From a virus, in IMG/VR virus record IMGVR_UViG_3300025913_000021, positions 1 to 64,000 of that record: 64,000 bases of DNA; one strand, 5' to 3'. Shown in pieces: positions 7,813 to 14,438 of the stretch; position 1 is the stretch's first letter, and each line of letters starts with the position of its first letter. Under the pieces are notes generated by a model. It saw only the letters and a list, made by a program, of their open reading frames with translations, ran no database searches and had not been told where the DNA came from. The position numbers were made by a program, and so were the translations under genes.

Positions 7813-8343
7813 CTAGAACCAGCCGGTCAGCTCGATCTCCACGCCCTCGGGATGCTCGGCGTCGGCGAAGCGCTTGCACGAGTCCATGTCGGTGACCGTC
7901 TTGTCGTTCTCGATGATCCCGACCTTCTGGAGCGCGTCGAGCACGCACTTCTCCAGGTTGTCGAGGTCGCCTGGACGCGAGGTCATCGGGTACTGGACCT
8001 TCTTCGGCAGGCTGGCCGGGCGCTTCACGTTGAAGCGCAGCGACACGACGATGCGCCCCTTGATCGGCAGAACGTCGTACTCGCCGGGGTGGTCCATCAT
8101 CATGGCCGCGAGCGCCTGCTTGGCCTGCCAGGCGATCGTGTCCTCCCAGTTCACCGTCGAGTCCGGCGTGAAGGTCATGATCGCGCCGTTCTTGTCGCGC
8201 ACCGTGCGGGCGCGGGCCTTCGGCTTCGGCGTGCCGACGGCGGTGAACTTGAAGAAGATCAGGGAGTTGGTGCGGATCCATTCGGGCTTGAGCCAACTGG
8301 CTGCGACACCACCTGGAGAGACCTGTGGTGCCGCTCCGCCCAT
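7813..8343 (-). CDS. rusA: RusA-family Holliday junction resolvase
   Basis: A 176-residue protein. It has the RusA fold signature: FKFTAVGTPKPKARAR near the N-terminus, RPGDLDNLEKCVLDALQ (acidic D126, D128, D135), then ENDKTVTDM with a further aspartate and a conserved lysine. RusA enzymes cut four-way junctions symmetrically as dimers; in phages they resolve recombination or branched intermediates before packaging. The N-terminus overlaps the preceding gene by 84 bp, so the true start may be later than 8343. A GC-rich gap with an operator-like sequence follows. Confidence 0.88.
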   Translation of the reverse strand: MGGAAPQVSPGGVAASWLKPEWIRTNSLIFFKFTAVGTPKPKARARTVRDKNGAIMTFTPDSTVNWEDTIAWQAKQALAAMMMDHPGEYDVLPIKGRIVVSLRFNVKRPASLPKKVQYPMTSRPGDLDNLEKCVLDALQKVGIIENDKTVTDMDSCKRFADAEHPEGVEIELTGWF

Positions 8344-8519
8344 GAGACGAGCCCTTCCGTGCGCAACCGGGTGAGGTAGCTGTGCAAGGTCGCCACGGAC
8401 GTATCGGTGACCTCAGCGACCTCGCGCAGTGATGGGGCTCGGCCGTGCTGCTGCGTCAGTCGCTCGATCGCGACGACGATCCCGTCCTTCTTGTAATCGT
8501 AGAGCGACTGGCGCGCCAA
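8259..8519 (-). CDS. LexA-type winged HTH DNA-binding protein
   Basis: An 86-residue protein from TTG 8519, preceded by GAGGAGCAGCC. The pattern IERLTQQHGRAPSLREVAEVTDTS followed by VATLHSYLTRLRTEGLV matches the N-terminal DNA-binding domain of LexA, without the C-terminal autoprotease domain. It probably acts as a small repressor or activator. It is transcribed just before rusA. Recurring CGAAC-type motifs in this genome resemble half of actinobacterial SOS boxes, which makes this protein a candidate reader of those sites, though that is untested. Confidence 0.75.
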   Translation of the reverse strand: MARQSLYDYKKDGIVVAIERLTQQHGRAPSLREVAEVTDTSVATLHSYLTRLRTEGLVSWAERHHRSLQVVSQPVGSSPNGSAPTP

Positions 8520-8600
8520 GGCTGCTCCTCGTTCCGGTCCCCCGAAGCTGTTCCGTCTCCTGTTTCCTCGGCACTTGGTGTTCAGCTTTTGAACAAAGTC

Positions 8601-8634
8601 GTCCCCCAGTGCGGTCGAGGTGGCACTGGGGGAC
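8601..8634 (-). terminator. hairpin terminator
   Basis: Perfect 12-bp stem GTCCCCCAGTGC/GCACTGGGGGAC with a 10-nt loop, just past the stop of the 8641-8844 gene. Confidence 0.7.
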
Positions 8635-8640
8635 GAGGAT

Positions 8641-8844
8641 CTAGTCGTAGGAGACGTACGCGCCGGGCGGCAGCAGCGTGCCTGGCGTACCCGAAGGTAC
8701 GTCGGCCGAAGCCTCGGGCCAGTCGTCGTTGGCCACGGCGGGCGTCGCACTCTCGGACGGATCGAGTTCGATCGCATCCGCTGGCGTCGGCACGTCCGGG
8801 TCCTCGATCTGGCCCTTCGGCGCGCCTGCGTTCCGCTCGCTCAT
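8641..8844 (-). CDS. 67-residue disordered acidic/Pro-rich protein
   Basis: MSERNAGAPKGQIEDPDVPT... is rich in Pro, Ala, Asp and Ser with almost no hydrophobic core, so it is likely disordered. It has its own terminator and a ribosome site held in a hairpin loop, which suggests an independently expressed unit. Function unknown; short disordered proteins near structural genes can be virion-associated. Confidence 0.65.
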   Translation of the reverse strand: MSERNAGAPKGQIEDPDVPTPADAIELDPSESATPAVANDDWPEASADVPSGTPGTLLPPGAYVSYD

Positions 8845-8863
8845 GATCGCCTCCCCTTCGATC
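8845..8863 (-). promoter_or_regulatory. ribosome site in hairpin loop
   Basis: Minus-strand GATCG-AAGGGGAGG-CGATC: a 5-bp stem with the Shine-Dalgarno sequence as the loop, touching the ATG at 8844. Confidence 0.5.
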
Positions 8864-8885
8864 TGAACACTTTATGGGGACAGCA

Positions 8886-8924
8886 CACGGCGGGGCAACA
8901 CGACACGCGCGTTGCCCCGCCGTG
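8886..8924 (-). terminator. hairpin terminator
   Basis: Perfect 14-bp stem CACGGCGGGGCAAC/GTTGCCCCGCCGTG with an 11-nt loop, just past the 8933-9124 gene. Confidence 0.7.
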
Positions 8925-8932
8925 GTTGTCGG

Positions 8933-9124
8933 TCAGGTGCGACCGGGCTGGCCGTCCGCACGCGGATAGCCGTTGGCCCGAGCGGCGGCACCGGGGAAAT
9001 CGGTGTAGTCCGCCGGGTCGTAGTCGTTGCGGTCCGCCGGAGCGAGCGTGCTGTCGGCGTCGCTCACCGCGCGAGCGGCAGCGGCCGAGTAGCTGACCTG
9101 ACCCTGGTAAGCCTGCTGTGCCAT
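8933..9124 (-). CDS. 63-residue hypothetical protein
   Basis: MAQQAYQGQVSYSAAAARAV... has an Ala-rich N-terminal half and an Asp/Tyr/Pro/Gly-rich second half with no recognisable domain. It is bounded by terminators on both sides and preceded by AAAGGAGGAC. Like the preceding gene it looks like a singly transcribed small protein of the virion-side region. Confidence 0.65.
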   Translation of the reverse strand: MAQQAYQGQVSYSAAAARAVSDADSTLAPADRNDYDPADYTDFPGAAARANGYPRADGQPGRT

Positions 9125-9127
9125 GTC

Positions 9128-9144
9128 CGTCCTCCTTTCCGACG
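9128..9144 (-). promoter_or_regulatory. ribosome site in hairpin loop
   Basis: Minus-strand CGTC-GGAAAGGAG-GACG places the Shine-Dalgarno sequence in the loop of a 4-bp stem, 3 nt before the ATG at 9124. Confidence 0.4.
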
Positions 9145-9180
9145 AGAGGCGTGATGTCGATCGACCTCTACTGCATCGGC

Positions 9181-9405
9181 TCAGGAGGCCAGCAGATGCG
9201 CCACTCGATCGGCGTCGCGCACCTCGCCGGTCACGACACGGCTAATTCGACGCTCGTCCAAACGCAGTTCGACCTCCAGCTCGATGATGCGCGTGCCGTG
9301 GTCGAGCAGGAAGTAGAAGTACGAGAGCCCGTCCGCGACGGGCACCTCACCGAGCAGCTCGGCGTCCTCACCCTTCGCCTGGAGGTACTTGGTCGCCGAC
9401 AGCAG
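9181..9405 (-). CDS. hypothetical protein with unusual start
   Basis: The reading frame gives SATKYLQAKGEDAELLGEVP... and ends VRDADRVAHLLAS, with good codon bias and a beta-strand-rich middle (YFYFLLDHGTRIIELEVELR). No ATG, GTG or TTG fits near the natural start. CTG codons at 9405 or 9402, inside the 3' end of the upstream gene, are the best candidates; a frameshift from that gene is the alternative. Function unknown. Confidence 0.5.
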   Translation of the reverse strand: MLSATKYLQAKGEDAELLGEVPVADGLSYFYFLLDHGTRIIELEVELRLDERRISRVVTGEVRDADRVAHLLAS

Positions 9406-9712
9406 GAGCGGATACGGGGAAGTGCTTCCGTTGCAGGGTCTCAGCCACGTTGGTGACGGCGCGCTCGAAGCTGAGGGCGATGGCGCTGAGCCCGTAGACG
9501 ATGGAATCGAGGACGACCTCGCGCTGGATAGGGTCGAGGGTGACACCGGCTGCCTCCCAATACTTGATCATGAGGCCCAGCTCTTGCACGACGAGCTTGG
9601 CATGGTCGTAGCTCACCGCCCTGAGGTGAGCAGCGGCCTTCGGGGACAGCAACCGGATGACGGTCAGAAGTTCCTGACCGTCATCCGGCCCGAGGTCAGG
9701 CTGGTCCGGCAA
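9368..9712 (-). CDS. hypothetical helical protein
   Basis: A 114-residue protein from TTG 9712, overlapping the gene before it by 17 bp. Helical with hydrophobic repeats (AKLVVQELGLMIKYWEAAGV, LDSIVYGLSAIALSFERAV). No domain recognised. It is the middle member of a three-gene overlapping set (10067 to 9181). Confidence 0.65.
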   Translation of the reverse strand: MPDQPDLGPDDGQELLTVIRLLSPKAAAHLRAVSYDHAKLVVQELGLMIKYWEAAGVTLDPIQREVVLDSIVYGLSAIALSFERAVTNVAETLQRKHFPVSAPAVGDQVPPGEG

Positions 9713-10067
9713 CCAGCTCTGCCTGTGCCCGGAGGCTTATCCACGGCCGCGTGAGCTGCTGGACCACGCTCGCCGGGATCATGTCGGCGACGAGGATGGC
9801 CATCACCGCGTCGGCGACCGCGTGCAGCGCCTTGGTGTCAGCAGCCCAATCCTGGTAACGGAACACGGACTCGAACCACCGGCCGTCGATTGCGCGCCCC
9901 GAGACCTCCAGGGCGTCCTGGACCATCGCGCAGTGCGCGAGGTAGTCCCGGTTGGGGTCGCCCTCGTAGGCCCGTGACAACGCGATTGCCTGCTCGCGCG
10001 TCATCGTGAGCGCATCCTCGATGACCTCGTAGCAGTCCTCTGCGTGGGGCCCCGTGAGGGTGCTCAT
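9696..10067 (-). CDS. hypothetical protein heading a three-gene operon
   Basis: A 123-residue protein from ATG 10067 with GGAGGCGAATCACC upstream. Helical, starting MSTLTGPHAEDCYEVIEDAL; the second half includes LHAVADAVMAILVADMIPAS. A palindrome-like CCGAATAACGTTCGG lies 20-35 bp upstream and may be its operator. Function unknown. Confidence 0.65.
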   Translation of the reverse strand: MSTLTGPHAEDCYEVIEDALTMTREQAIALSRAYEGDPNRDYLAHCAMVQDALEVSGRAIDGRWFESVFRYQDWAADTKALHAVADAVMAILVADMIPASVVQQLTRPWISLRAQAELVAGPA

Positions 10068-10152
10068 GGTGATTCGCCTCCTTCCGGCTTACCGAACGTT
10101 ATTCGGATCATCGGTGTCTCGGAAGCGCGAATAGCGAATCGGACATGAAGAA

Positions 10153-10218
10153 GCCAGCCCTGGGAGTCGTGTTGGGCGCTCGCGCAATGCGATTGCCGGT
10201 TCGAGCCGTAGGGCTGGC
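10153..10218. repeat. inverted repeat with inner hairpins in leader region
   Basis: GCCAGCCCT (10153-10161) pairs with AGGGCTGGC (10210-10218). Inside are GCAAT-GCG-ATTGC and CGG-TTCGAG-CCG stem-loops. No tRNA can be folded. The 10068-10247 interval holds no convincing gene, so this is probably a structured leader or regulatory RNA. Confidence 0.4.
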
Positions 10219-10246
10219 AACAAGGTGAACATACTCCGCAGCCCAA

Positions 10247-10275
10247 CCTCGGGCCATCTCAGACATGGCCCGAGG
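10247..10275 (-). terminator. hairpin terminator
   Basis: Perfect 11-bp stem CCTCGGGCCAT/ATGGCCCGAGG with a 7-nt loop, about 65 bp past the last gene (10342) of the minus-strand unit. Confidence 0.7.
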
Positions 10276-10341
10276 CGGGAGATGCGGATCACCCCCTTGA
10301 TCAGGGCTGCGGTGCTGCTATCCAGTTCTGCGCGGCTGGGG

Positions 10342-10536
10342 TCACAGTTCCTCCTCGATGACGTAGGGATGACTCGCTCGGTCCATCTGGAATGGCGAGC
10401 GCTCGGGGCACTTGCTGCACCCCGGCCTGCGGACGCCCTGCTCTGACCACGGAGCCCAGGCGTGGGAGGGTCGCGCCGAGTTCAGCGCGACGATCATGCG
10501 GCGACGACGCTCCTCGGGCGTGACGGCGGTCGTCAT
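10342..10536 (-). CDS. 64-residue protein with EEP-type tail
   Basis: MTTAVTPEERRRRMIVALNS... starts in an ATGA overlap with the upstream gene. It has a CSKC pair and ends SHPYVIEEEL. This is the last gene of its unit; the next start is hundreds of bases away, so the tail cannot be explained as a ribosome site for a following gene. Function unknown, possibly a single-metal zinc finger. Confidence 0.65.
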   Translation of the reverse strand: MTTAVTPEERRRRMIVALNSARPSHAWAPWSEQGVRRPGCSKCPERSPFQMDRASHPYVIEEEL

Positions 10537-10862
10537 GGCTGGATCAGGTTCTCGCTGTCGGCGCGCTCGGAGTTCAGGAACTCGTGCTGCGCGGGCCACT
10601 TCCTCGCGTACTCGTCCAAGAGTCGATCGTGCCACTTGCGAGTGAGGTGCCGGTGGCACGTGGTCCACGCCGTGCCCTCGACGTGGTGCTTGCCGATGCG
10701 GAAGCAGCTCACGCACTTGCGGTGCTGGTAGAACAGCACGACACCCGCGAGCAGCGTGACGTTGCTGATGTTGGCCGCGAAGCCGGACCACCACAGGTAG
10801 TAGGCGCTGTCCGGGCTGTTGACACCCAGAAAGTGCGCCAGCCAGGTCACCCGAGTTCCCAT
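10533..10862 (-). CDS. membrane protein with Cys/His tail
   Basis: A 109-residue protein. The N-terminal MGTRVTWLAHFLGVNSPDSA leads into a predicted membrane span (about residues 24-45, WWSGFAANISNVTLLAGVVL), followed by a CVSCFRIGKHHVEGTAWTTC metal-ligand-like stretch and a charged C-terminus. This arrangement is common among small proteins of actinobacterial phages, where the role is unknown. It overlaps the 10847 gene by 16 bp. Confidence 0.7.
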   Translation of the reverse strand: MGTRVTWLAHFLGVNSPDSAYYLWWSGFAANISNVTLLAGVVLFYQHRKCVSCFRIGKHHVEGTAWTTCHRHLTRKWHDRLLDEYARKWPAQHEFLNSERADSENLIQP

Positions 10863-11221
10863 TCGTGGATGACGTAGAGGTGAGCGCCGGGGTCGTCCAT
10901 GTAGATCGACCCGGCCGCGCAGTCCTGACAGAACAGCCGGTGGTCCATCGCGAAGTCGTAGTACGGACGGCCGTCCGAATCCAGCATCGGGTTGAAGGGA
11001 TGGTCGGGCCGCTCGGAGATCTTCCGCGCCGATTCGACGAGCCCGGGCAGCACCATCGGGAAGCAGCTCGTGCGATCGACGAAGCCACCGCTCGACTGGA
11101 TCGCGGGCTGCTGCCGGATGCGTGGGTCGCCGTTGTAGACGTGACTGGACCCGGCCACGTGCAGGTACCCGTCGGGAGAGCCCGCCGTCGTGATCGTCCA
11201 GGTGACCGTGCTCGTGGCCAT
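10847..11221 (-). CDS. hypothetical protein with EEP-type tail
   Basis: A 124-residue protein from ATG 11221, the first gene after a terminator. Beta-rich start (MATSTVTWTITTAGSPDGYL), a single CQDC pair near residue 104, and the tail HLYVIHEWELG, a variant of the shared tail with two extra residues. It overlaps the next gene by 16 bp rather than 4, so the tail is not tied to the usual NTGA junction. Confidence 0.65.
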   Translation of the reverse strand: MATSTVTWTITTAGSPDGYLHVAGSSHVYNGDPRIRQQPAIQSSGGFVDRTSCFPMVLPGLVESARKISERPDHPFNPMLDSDGRPYYDFAMDHRLFCQDCAAGSIYMDDPGAHLYVIHEWELG

Positions 11222-11273
11222 GCTCTTATCATCGGCCACACACGGAGCTGAGTCACTTGCCCCGGAACGGGCG

Positions 11274-11308
11274 ACAGCCCCCGCCGTTGGAGGACAGGCG
11301 GGGGCTGT
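11274..11308 (-). terminator. hairpin terminator
   Basis: Perfect 12-bp stem ACAGCCCCCGCC/GGCGGGGGCTGT with an 11-nt loop, closing the unit whose last gene ends at 11322. Confidence 0.7.
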
Positions 11309-11321
11309 GCTTGGACCTAGA

Positions 11322-11510
11322 TCATCGGTGCAGACCGGCACCTCGTCCAGAGTCCGACGGCGTGTCGTCGTCCTTCTTCTTCTTCGAGCCGGTCGGCGTC
11401 GCGCTCGCCGCTGCCGTCTCGCTGCCGTTGTCCTGCGGGTCAGGGTTCTTCGGCCCGCTCGCGCTTGCCTGGTCCTGCTTCGACACCTGGGTGCCCTGGT
11501 CGTCAGCCAC
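11322..11510 (-). CDS. 62-residue disordered Lys/Asp/Ser-rich protein
   Basis: From GTG 11510 with AGGAGAGAGAC upstream. Composition is Ser, Ala, Asp and Lys with a KKKKDDD run; no fold expected. It overlaps the end of the 11503 gene and precedes a terminator. Function unknown. Confidence 0.6.
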   Translation of the reverse strand: MADDQGTQVSKQDQASASGPKNPDPQDNGSETAAASATPTGSKKKKDDDTPSDSGRGAGLHR

Positions 11511-11928
11511 GTCTCTCTCCTCGCATCAAGTCCTGGAGGTCAGGCACCTCCTGGATCACGTACTCCGGTGCTCCATGCAGTATGTGCCGCCAGCGACCAC
11601 CGGCAAAGGTCAGCTCGACGGCCACCTGCGACCAGCCGAGGATGTCCTTCGCCCGCACGCGCACACCGGAAGCCTTCCCACCCATCAGCTCGCCACGAAA
11701 CCGAGCAGGCCCCTCGGCGGTGCAGTTGGTGACCATGCCTCGGCCGAGCTTGTTCATGTTCAGCGGCATCCAGCTCGCGCCGCCCGTGTCGGTGATCTCC
11801 AGGACGACGAGTCCACCCTTCTTCTCCGGGTGGAACTCTCCGATCTCGATCAGGAGATTGCCGGTGCCGGTGAAGAACATCGTGATCGCGTCGAAGCTGG
11901 GCACGATCTCCACGCTCGCGCCGATCAC
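11503..11928 (-). CDS. hypothetical protein with extended EEP tail
   Basis: A 141-residue protein from GTG 11928 (GTGA overlap). Beta-rich, with NLLIEIGEFHPEKKGGLVVL. Ends PEYVIQEVPDLQDLMRGERRG: here the shared tail runs on into D-L-Q-D-L, matching the extension seen at 56259 (D-L-M-D-L) and 21825 (D-Q-A-D-L). This supports a real peptide motif rather than a by-product of a ribosome site. Function unknown. Confidence 0.7.
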   Translation of the reverse strand: MIGASVEIVPSFDAITMFFTGTGNLLIEIGEFHPEKKGGLVVLEITDTGGASWMPLNMNKLGRGMVTNCTAEGPARFRGELMGGKASGVRVRAKDILGWSQVAVELTFAGGRWRHILHGAPEYVIQEVPDLQDLMRGERRG

Positions 11929-12290
11929 AGCCCCAGCTCCCGGATCACGTACAGGTGCACCTCGGGCCGGAAGGCGTTGCGGTAGTCGGCGTCCTGCCAG
12001 CAGTCGGCGCACACGATCGCCGGTTCGCTCAGCTCGCCCGCGTCACCGATCGGGTACTGCGCGTCCTTCGGGTGCCACTTGTGCGAGACCTGCGTGGGGG
12101 ACGCGCCGAACGAGCCGAGCGAGGCCCAATCCCTGTCCGCTGGCGCATACACGTTGGGCGGCATGCACACGTGGTCGCGGCGCGCGACGTACGCCTGTCC
12201 TCGATGGACGACGATCGCGCCCGCGTCGTAGCTCTTGGTCGCATCGGCGGTTCCGGCGAAGTGCGTCGGCGCTCCCCTGCTGAATTTCAC
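11925..12290 (-). CDS. hypothetical protein with EEP-type tail
   Basis: A 121-residue protein from GTG 12290 (GTGA overlap). An early segment SYDAGAIVVHRGQAYVARRD looks like a small SH3-like or carbohydrate-binding beta unit of the kind found in tail and chitin-binding modules. CADCW lies near the end and the protein finishes HLYVIRELGL. Role unknown. Confidence 0.65.
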   Translation of the reverse strand: MKFSRGAPTHFAGTADATKSYDAGAIVVHRGQAYVARRDHVCMPPNVYAPADRDWASLGSFGASPTQVSHKWHPKDAQYPIGDAGELSEPAIVCADCWQDADYRNAFRPEVHLYVIRELGL

Positions 12291-12622
12291 GGCTCCTCGT
12301 AGATCACGAAATCTTGCGGGAACGACGAACCGTCCTGTCGGTACGCCAGCACCGGCTGCGTGATCCCGTGCTGGCGCATGAACTCGACCTGCGAGTCGAT
12401 GATCCCCTTCTGCACGTCGCACTCGACCTCCAGCCCGTCGATCCGCTTCTGCAATGCCTCCAGCGTCTGACCCTGCGTCTCCTTCTGGGCATCGAGGCGC
12501 TCGTGCATGCCCTTGATGGCGGCTTCGCGCCGACGCACCAGCTTGAACAGGAGGTGGATCATCCAGCACGCAATCCCCAGGAGGACGGCCAGCACGGCGA
12601 TGATGGTCAGCGCCCACGCCAC
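12287..12622 (-). CDS. membrane-anchored coiled-coil protein with EEP tail
   Basis: A 111-residue protein from GTG 12622. One N-terminal membrane span (about residues 3-27), then a coiled coil with heptads (RREAAIKGMHERLDAQKETQ, LQKRIDGLEVECDVQKGIID), ending QDFVIYEEP. The layout recalls phage spanins or anchored scaffold proteins, but nothing more specific is visible. First gene of its unit, divergent from the plus-strand island. Confidence 0.7.
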   Translation of the reverse strand: MAWALTIIAVLAVLLGIACWMIHLLFKLVRRREAAIKGMHERLDAQKETQGQTLEALQKRIDGLEVECDVQKGIIDSQVEFMRQHGITQPVLAYRQDGSSFPQDFVIYEEP

Positions 12623-12642
12623 GCGACGACTCTAACGTGAGA

Positions 12643-12654
12643 CCGAACATTCCG
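12643..12654. promoter_or_regulatory. CCGAACATTCCG element in divergent promoter region
   Basis: The element sits in the 63-bp gap between the divergent genes starting at 12622 (minus) and 12686 (plus). It is one of the repeated CCGAACA/TGTTCGG sites found at the heads of transcription units in this window. Confidence 0.45.
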
Positions 12655-12685
12655 ACGAGACATTCAGCGAGCAAAGGAGAAGGAC

Positions 12686-12868
12686 ATGGCTTCCGGTAGC
12701 GGCGACCCGCAGTTCGGCCTCCCCTACACCGGCACCCCGGTGCAGCAGGACTCGCGCGACGGCAAGGTCGCCACCGTGCTCGACATGAACCGGATGGCGG
12801 CGCGCACGATCACCGAGCACGCCGACGACGACCACTACACGGACGACGGCAACCTCTACCACGAGTGA
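12686..12868 (+). CDS. 60-residue hypothetical protein
   Basis: Plus-strand gene with AAAGGAGAAGGAC upstream. Starts MASGSGDPQFGLPYTGTPVQ and ends with a very acidic HADDDHYTDDGNLYHE. Probably disordered. First gene of a three-gene plus-strand island inside the minus-strand arm. Confidence 0.65.
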   Translation: MASGSGDPQFGLPYTGTPVQQDSRDGKVATVLDMNRMAARTITEHADDDHYTDDGNLYHE

Positions 12869-12869
12869 A

Positions 12870-13037
12870 GTGATCTGCTCGTCGTGCGGGCTGCGGATCT
12901 TCGCCGACTGGCACGCCATCGCGTCTGATCGACGCGGCCTGCACCACGCGTTCTGCTACTACGACACGACGATGGTGGTCATGCTCGTGCCGCGCATCCG
13001 GCCACCCGTCCGCCGCCCGATCAGGATCTCGCTGTAG
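12870..13037 (+). CDS. 55-residue Cys/His protein
   Basis: GTG start two bases after the previous stop; its TAG stop shares a base with the next GTG (TAGTG). MICSSCGLRIFADWHAIASD... has CSSC and later HHAFC, which could bind one zinc, followed by a hydrophobic strand and a basic Pro/Arg tail. Function unknown. Confidence 0.6.
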   Translation: MICSSCGLRIFADWHAIASDRRGLHHAFCYYDTTMVVMLVPRIRPPVRRPIRISL

Positions 13038-13396
13038 TGGCCCGCCGCCGCATCACGGAGGAGCGCAGGCGCGGATTCGCCCAAGCGATGCGCGAGCACC
13101 CCACCGAGGCCGAGCGAGCCTTGCAGCAGGCGTTCTGGCGGCTACACGTCCGGCCGCGACGCCAAGCGATCGTCTCGGGCTACATCGTGGACTTCTACTT
13201 CCCCCGGGCGAAGCTCATCGTCGAGGTGGACGGCTACTACCACTTCACCTCGAAGGGTCAGTCGGCCGACCGAGTTCGGACGCGCGTCCTTATGAGCAAG
13301 GGCTTCACGGTCATCCGCTTCCCGAACAGTCAAGTCCTCAAGGACCCGGGACGTTGCGCCCGAATCGTGCTGCAAAGGGTTGCGCGAGCCGCATGA
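13037..13396 (+). CDS. DUF559-type endonuclease (Vsr/PD-(D/E)XK-like)
   Basis: A 119-residue protein with the family layout: PTEAERALQQAFW, VRPRRQAIVSGYIVDFYFP (aspartate before FYFP), KLIVEVDGYYH (E and D of the catalytic core), then RVRTRVLMSKGFTVIRFPNS. DUF559 proteins are single-domain relatives of the very-short-patch repair nuclease. In phages they are often mobile or accessory. It lies in a plus-strand island flanked by a promoter-like element and a terminator, consistent with insertion as a unit. Confidence 0.85.
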   Translation: MARRRITEERRRGFAQAMREHPTEAERALQQAFWRLHVRPRRQAIVSGYIVDFYFPRAKLIVEVDGYYHFTSKGQSADRVRTRVLMSKGFTVIRFPNSQVLKDPGRCARIVLQRVARAA

Positions 13397-13415
13397 CGAG
13401 GTAATGTTCGGTTTC

Positions 13416-13480
13416 ACATCGGGCTCGTGGAAGGCGCAGGGTTTCGGGGGGACCTCGGGAGCGATCCACGAGCCCGATGT
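13416..13480. terminator. bidirectional long-stem terminator
   Basis: 15-bp perfect stem ACATCGGGCTCGTGG/CCACGAGCCCGATGT with a 35-nt loop, between the convergent genes ending at 13396 and 13517. A TGTTCGG element lies at its left foot (13403-13411). Confidence 0.65.
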
Positions 13481-13516
13481 CTTGCGTTCGGGGGCGCTCA
13501 GGTTTTGAGCACGAGT

Positions 13517-13711
13517 TCAGTGCACGAAACGCACCATTGAAGCGCCAGTGATGCACGAGAGTCGGTCATTGCAGTAGCGCACGTTCTGCCGGATCGGGAA
13601 ATCCACGCCCTCCACGGCGACATCGAAGCTCAGCACGCTGATCTGTGCATCCGGGCGTTCATCGCCGCACACGTGGCACGTCCAGGTCATCGTCGTGAAG
13701 TCGAGCGTCAT
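13517..13711 (-). CDS. small zinc protein
   Basis: 64 residues with CHVCGDERPD near the start and RYCNDRLSC near the end, giving two Cys pairs about 34 residues apart. Similar small proteins (WTCHVCG.RPD ... VRYCND) are frequent in actinophages, with no known role. Separated from the upstream gene by 17 bp. Confidence 0.7.
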   Translation of the reverse strand: MTLDFTTMTWTCHVCGDERPDAQISVLSFDVAVEGVDFPIRQNVRYCNDRLSCITGASMVRFVH

Positions 13712-13728
13712 CTAACGACCGCCTAACG

Positions 13729-14097
13729 CTAGGGCTGCTCGATGATGACGTAGCCCGGCACGATGTAGGTATCGACGCCAGCAGCGTGCGCGATACCCAC
13801 CATGTGAGCCGTTCCGCGTCCACCCGGGAACGCGATCACCAGATCGGGCTTGAACTCGACCAGCATTCGCTTGTTGCGGATCGCTCCAGCAGCCTTGCCA
13901 TGCTGATCCCAGTCGGCGCGGTACTCACGCCACCGCACCTTGCGATCGACGGCCCAGAACTTGCCCCAGCGGTCGGCACCGGCAGCCCCGCCTTGAGCCA
14001 GTTCCGTGATCGGAGTCGTCTCGTGGATCTTGTCCAGGATCTCGTTGACCCGCTCGTGGTCGGCGTAGTCGCGACCACCGCAGACGAGCACCCTCAT
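13729..14097 (-). CDS. SLOG-family (DUF2493/YspA-like) nucleotide-binding protein with EEP tail
   Basis: A 122-residue protein from ATG 14097, in an ATGA overlap. MRVLVCGGRDYADHERVNEI is the canonical DUF2493 start (VLVCGGRDY). ELAQGGAAGADRWGKFWA and DLVIAFPGGRGTAHMV complete the SLOG Rossmann-like fold, which binds nucleotides or nucleotide-derived ligands. The C-terminus ends PGYVIIEQP, so the shared tail is attached to a well-known fold that normally lacks it. Confidence 0.85.
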   Translation of the reverse strand: MRVLVCGGRDYADHERVNEILDKIHETTPITELAQGGAAGADRWGKFWAVDRKVRWREYRADWDQHGKAAGAIRNKRMLVEFKPDLVIAFPGGRGTAHMVGIAHAAGVDTYIVPGYVIIEQP

Positions 14098-14438
14098 ATG
14101 GACGGACATTCGTGAGCAGGCAGCTCGCAGGGCTCCAACCACCACGCCTGCACCTCGTCGGGACAGCGCAAGAGCTGCTTCATCAGGTCGGCCTCGGTGA
14201 GCTGATAGCCCCGGAACTGCGCCGTAATGATCATCGAGTCGAGACCTTTCTGATCACACGAGGCGTACTTCTCGTAGATCAGATCCAAGACGGCCTGCCG
14301 CTTCGCAGCGTCGATGTCCGGCTGGATCTGCCCCCGCATGACGATGCGGTCGATCGTCTCGTCCAGGGACTTCCGAGCAGCGGCGACCCGTGGGTCACGG
14401 CGTTCCAGCTCCGCCAGGTGTCGTTCCAGGGTGTCCAT
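14094..14438 (-). CDS. hypothetical helical protein
   Basis: A 114-residue protein, MDTLERHLAELERRDPRVAA..., ATG 14438. Mostly charged helices; ends CELPAHECPSI. The ATTCCGAACATTC element lies 17-29 bp upstream, inside the 3' part of the preceding gene's frame. Function unknown. Confidence 0.65.
   Translation of the reverse strand: MDTLERHLAELERRDPRVAAARKSLDETIDRIVMRGQIQPDIDAAKRQAVLDLIYEKYASCDQKGLDSMIITAQFRGYQLTEADLMKQLLRCPDEVQAWWLEPCELPAHECPSI

Noticed and set aside
10153-10218. Possible tRNA with GGTTCGAGCC T-loop
   Set aside because: T stem and acceptor cannot be made adjacent, and no anticodon arm of 5 + 7 nt can be drawn.
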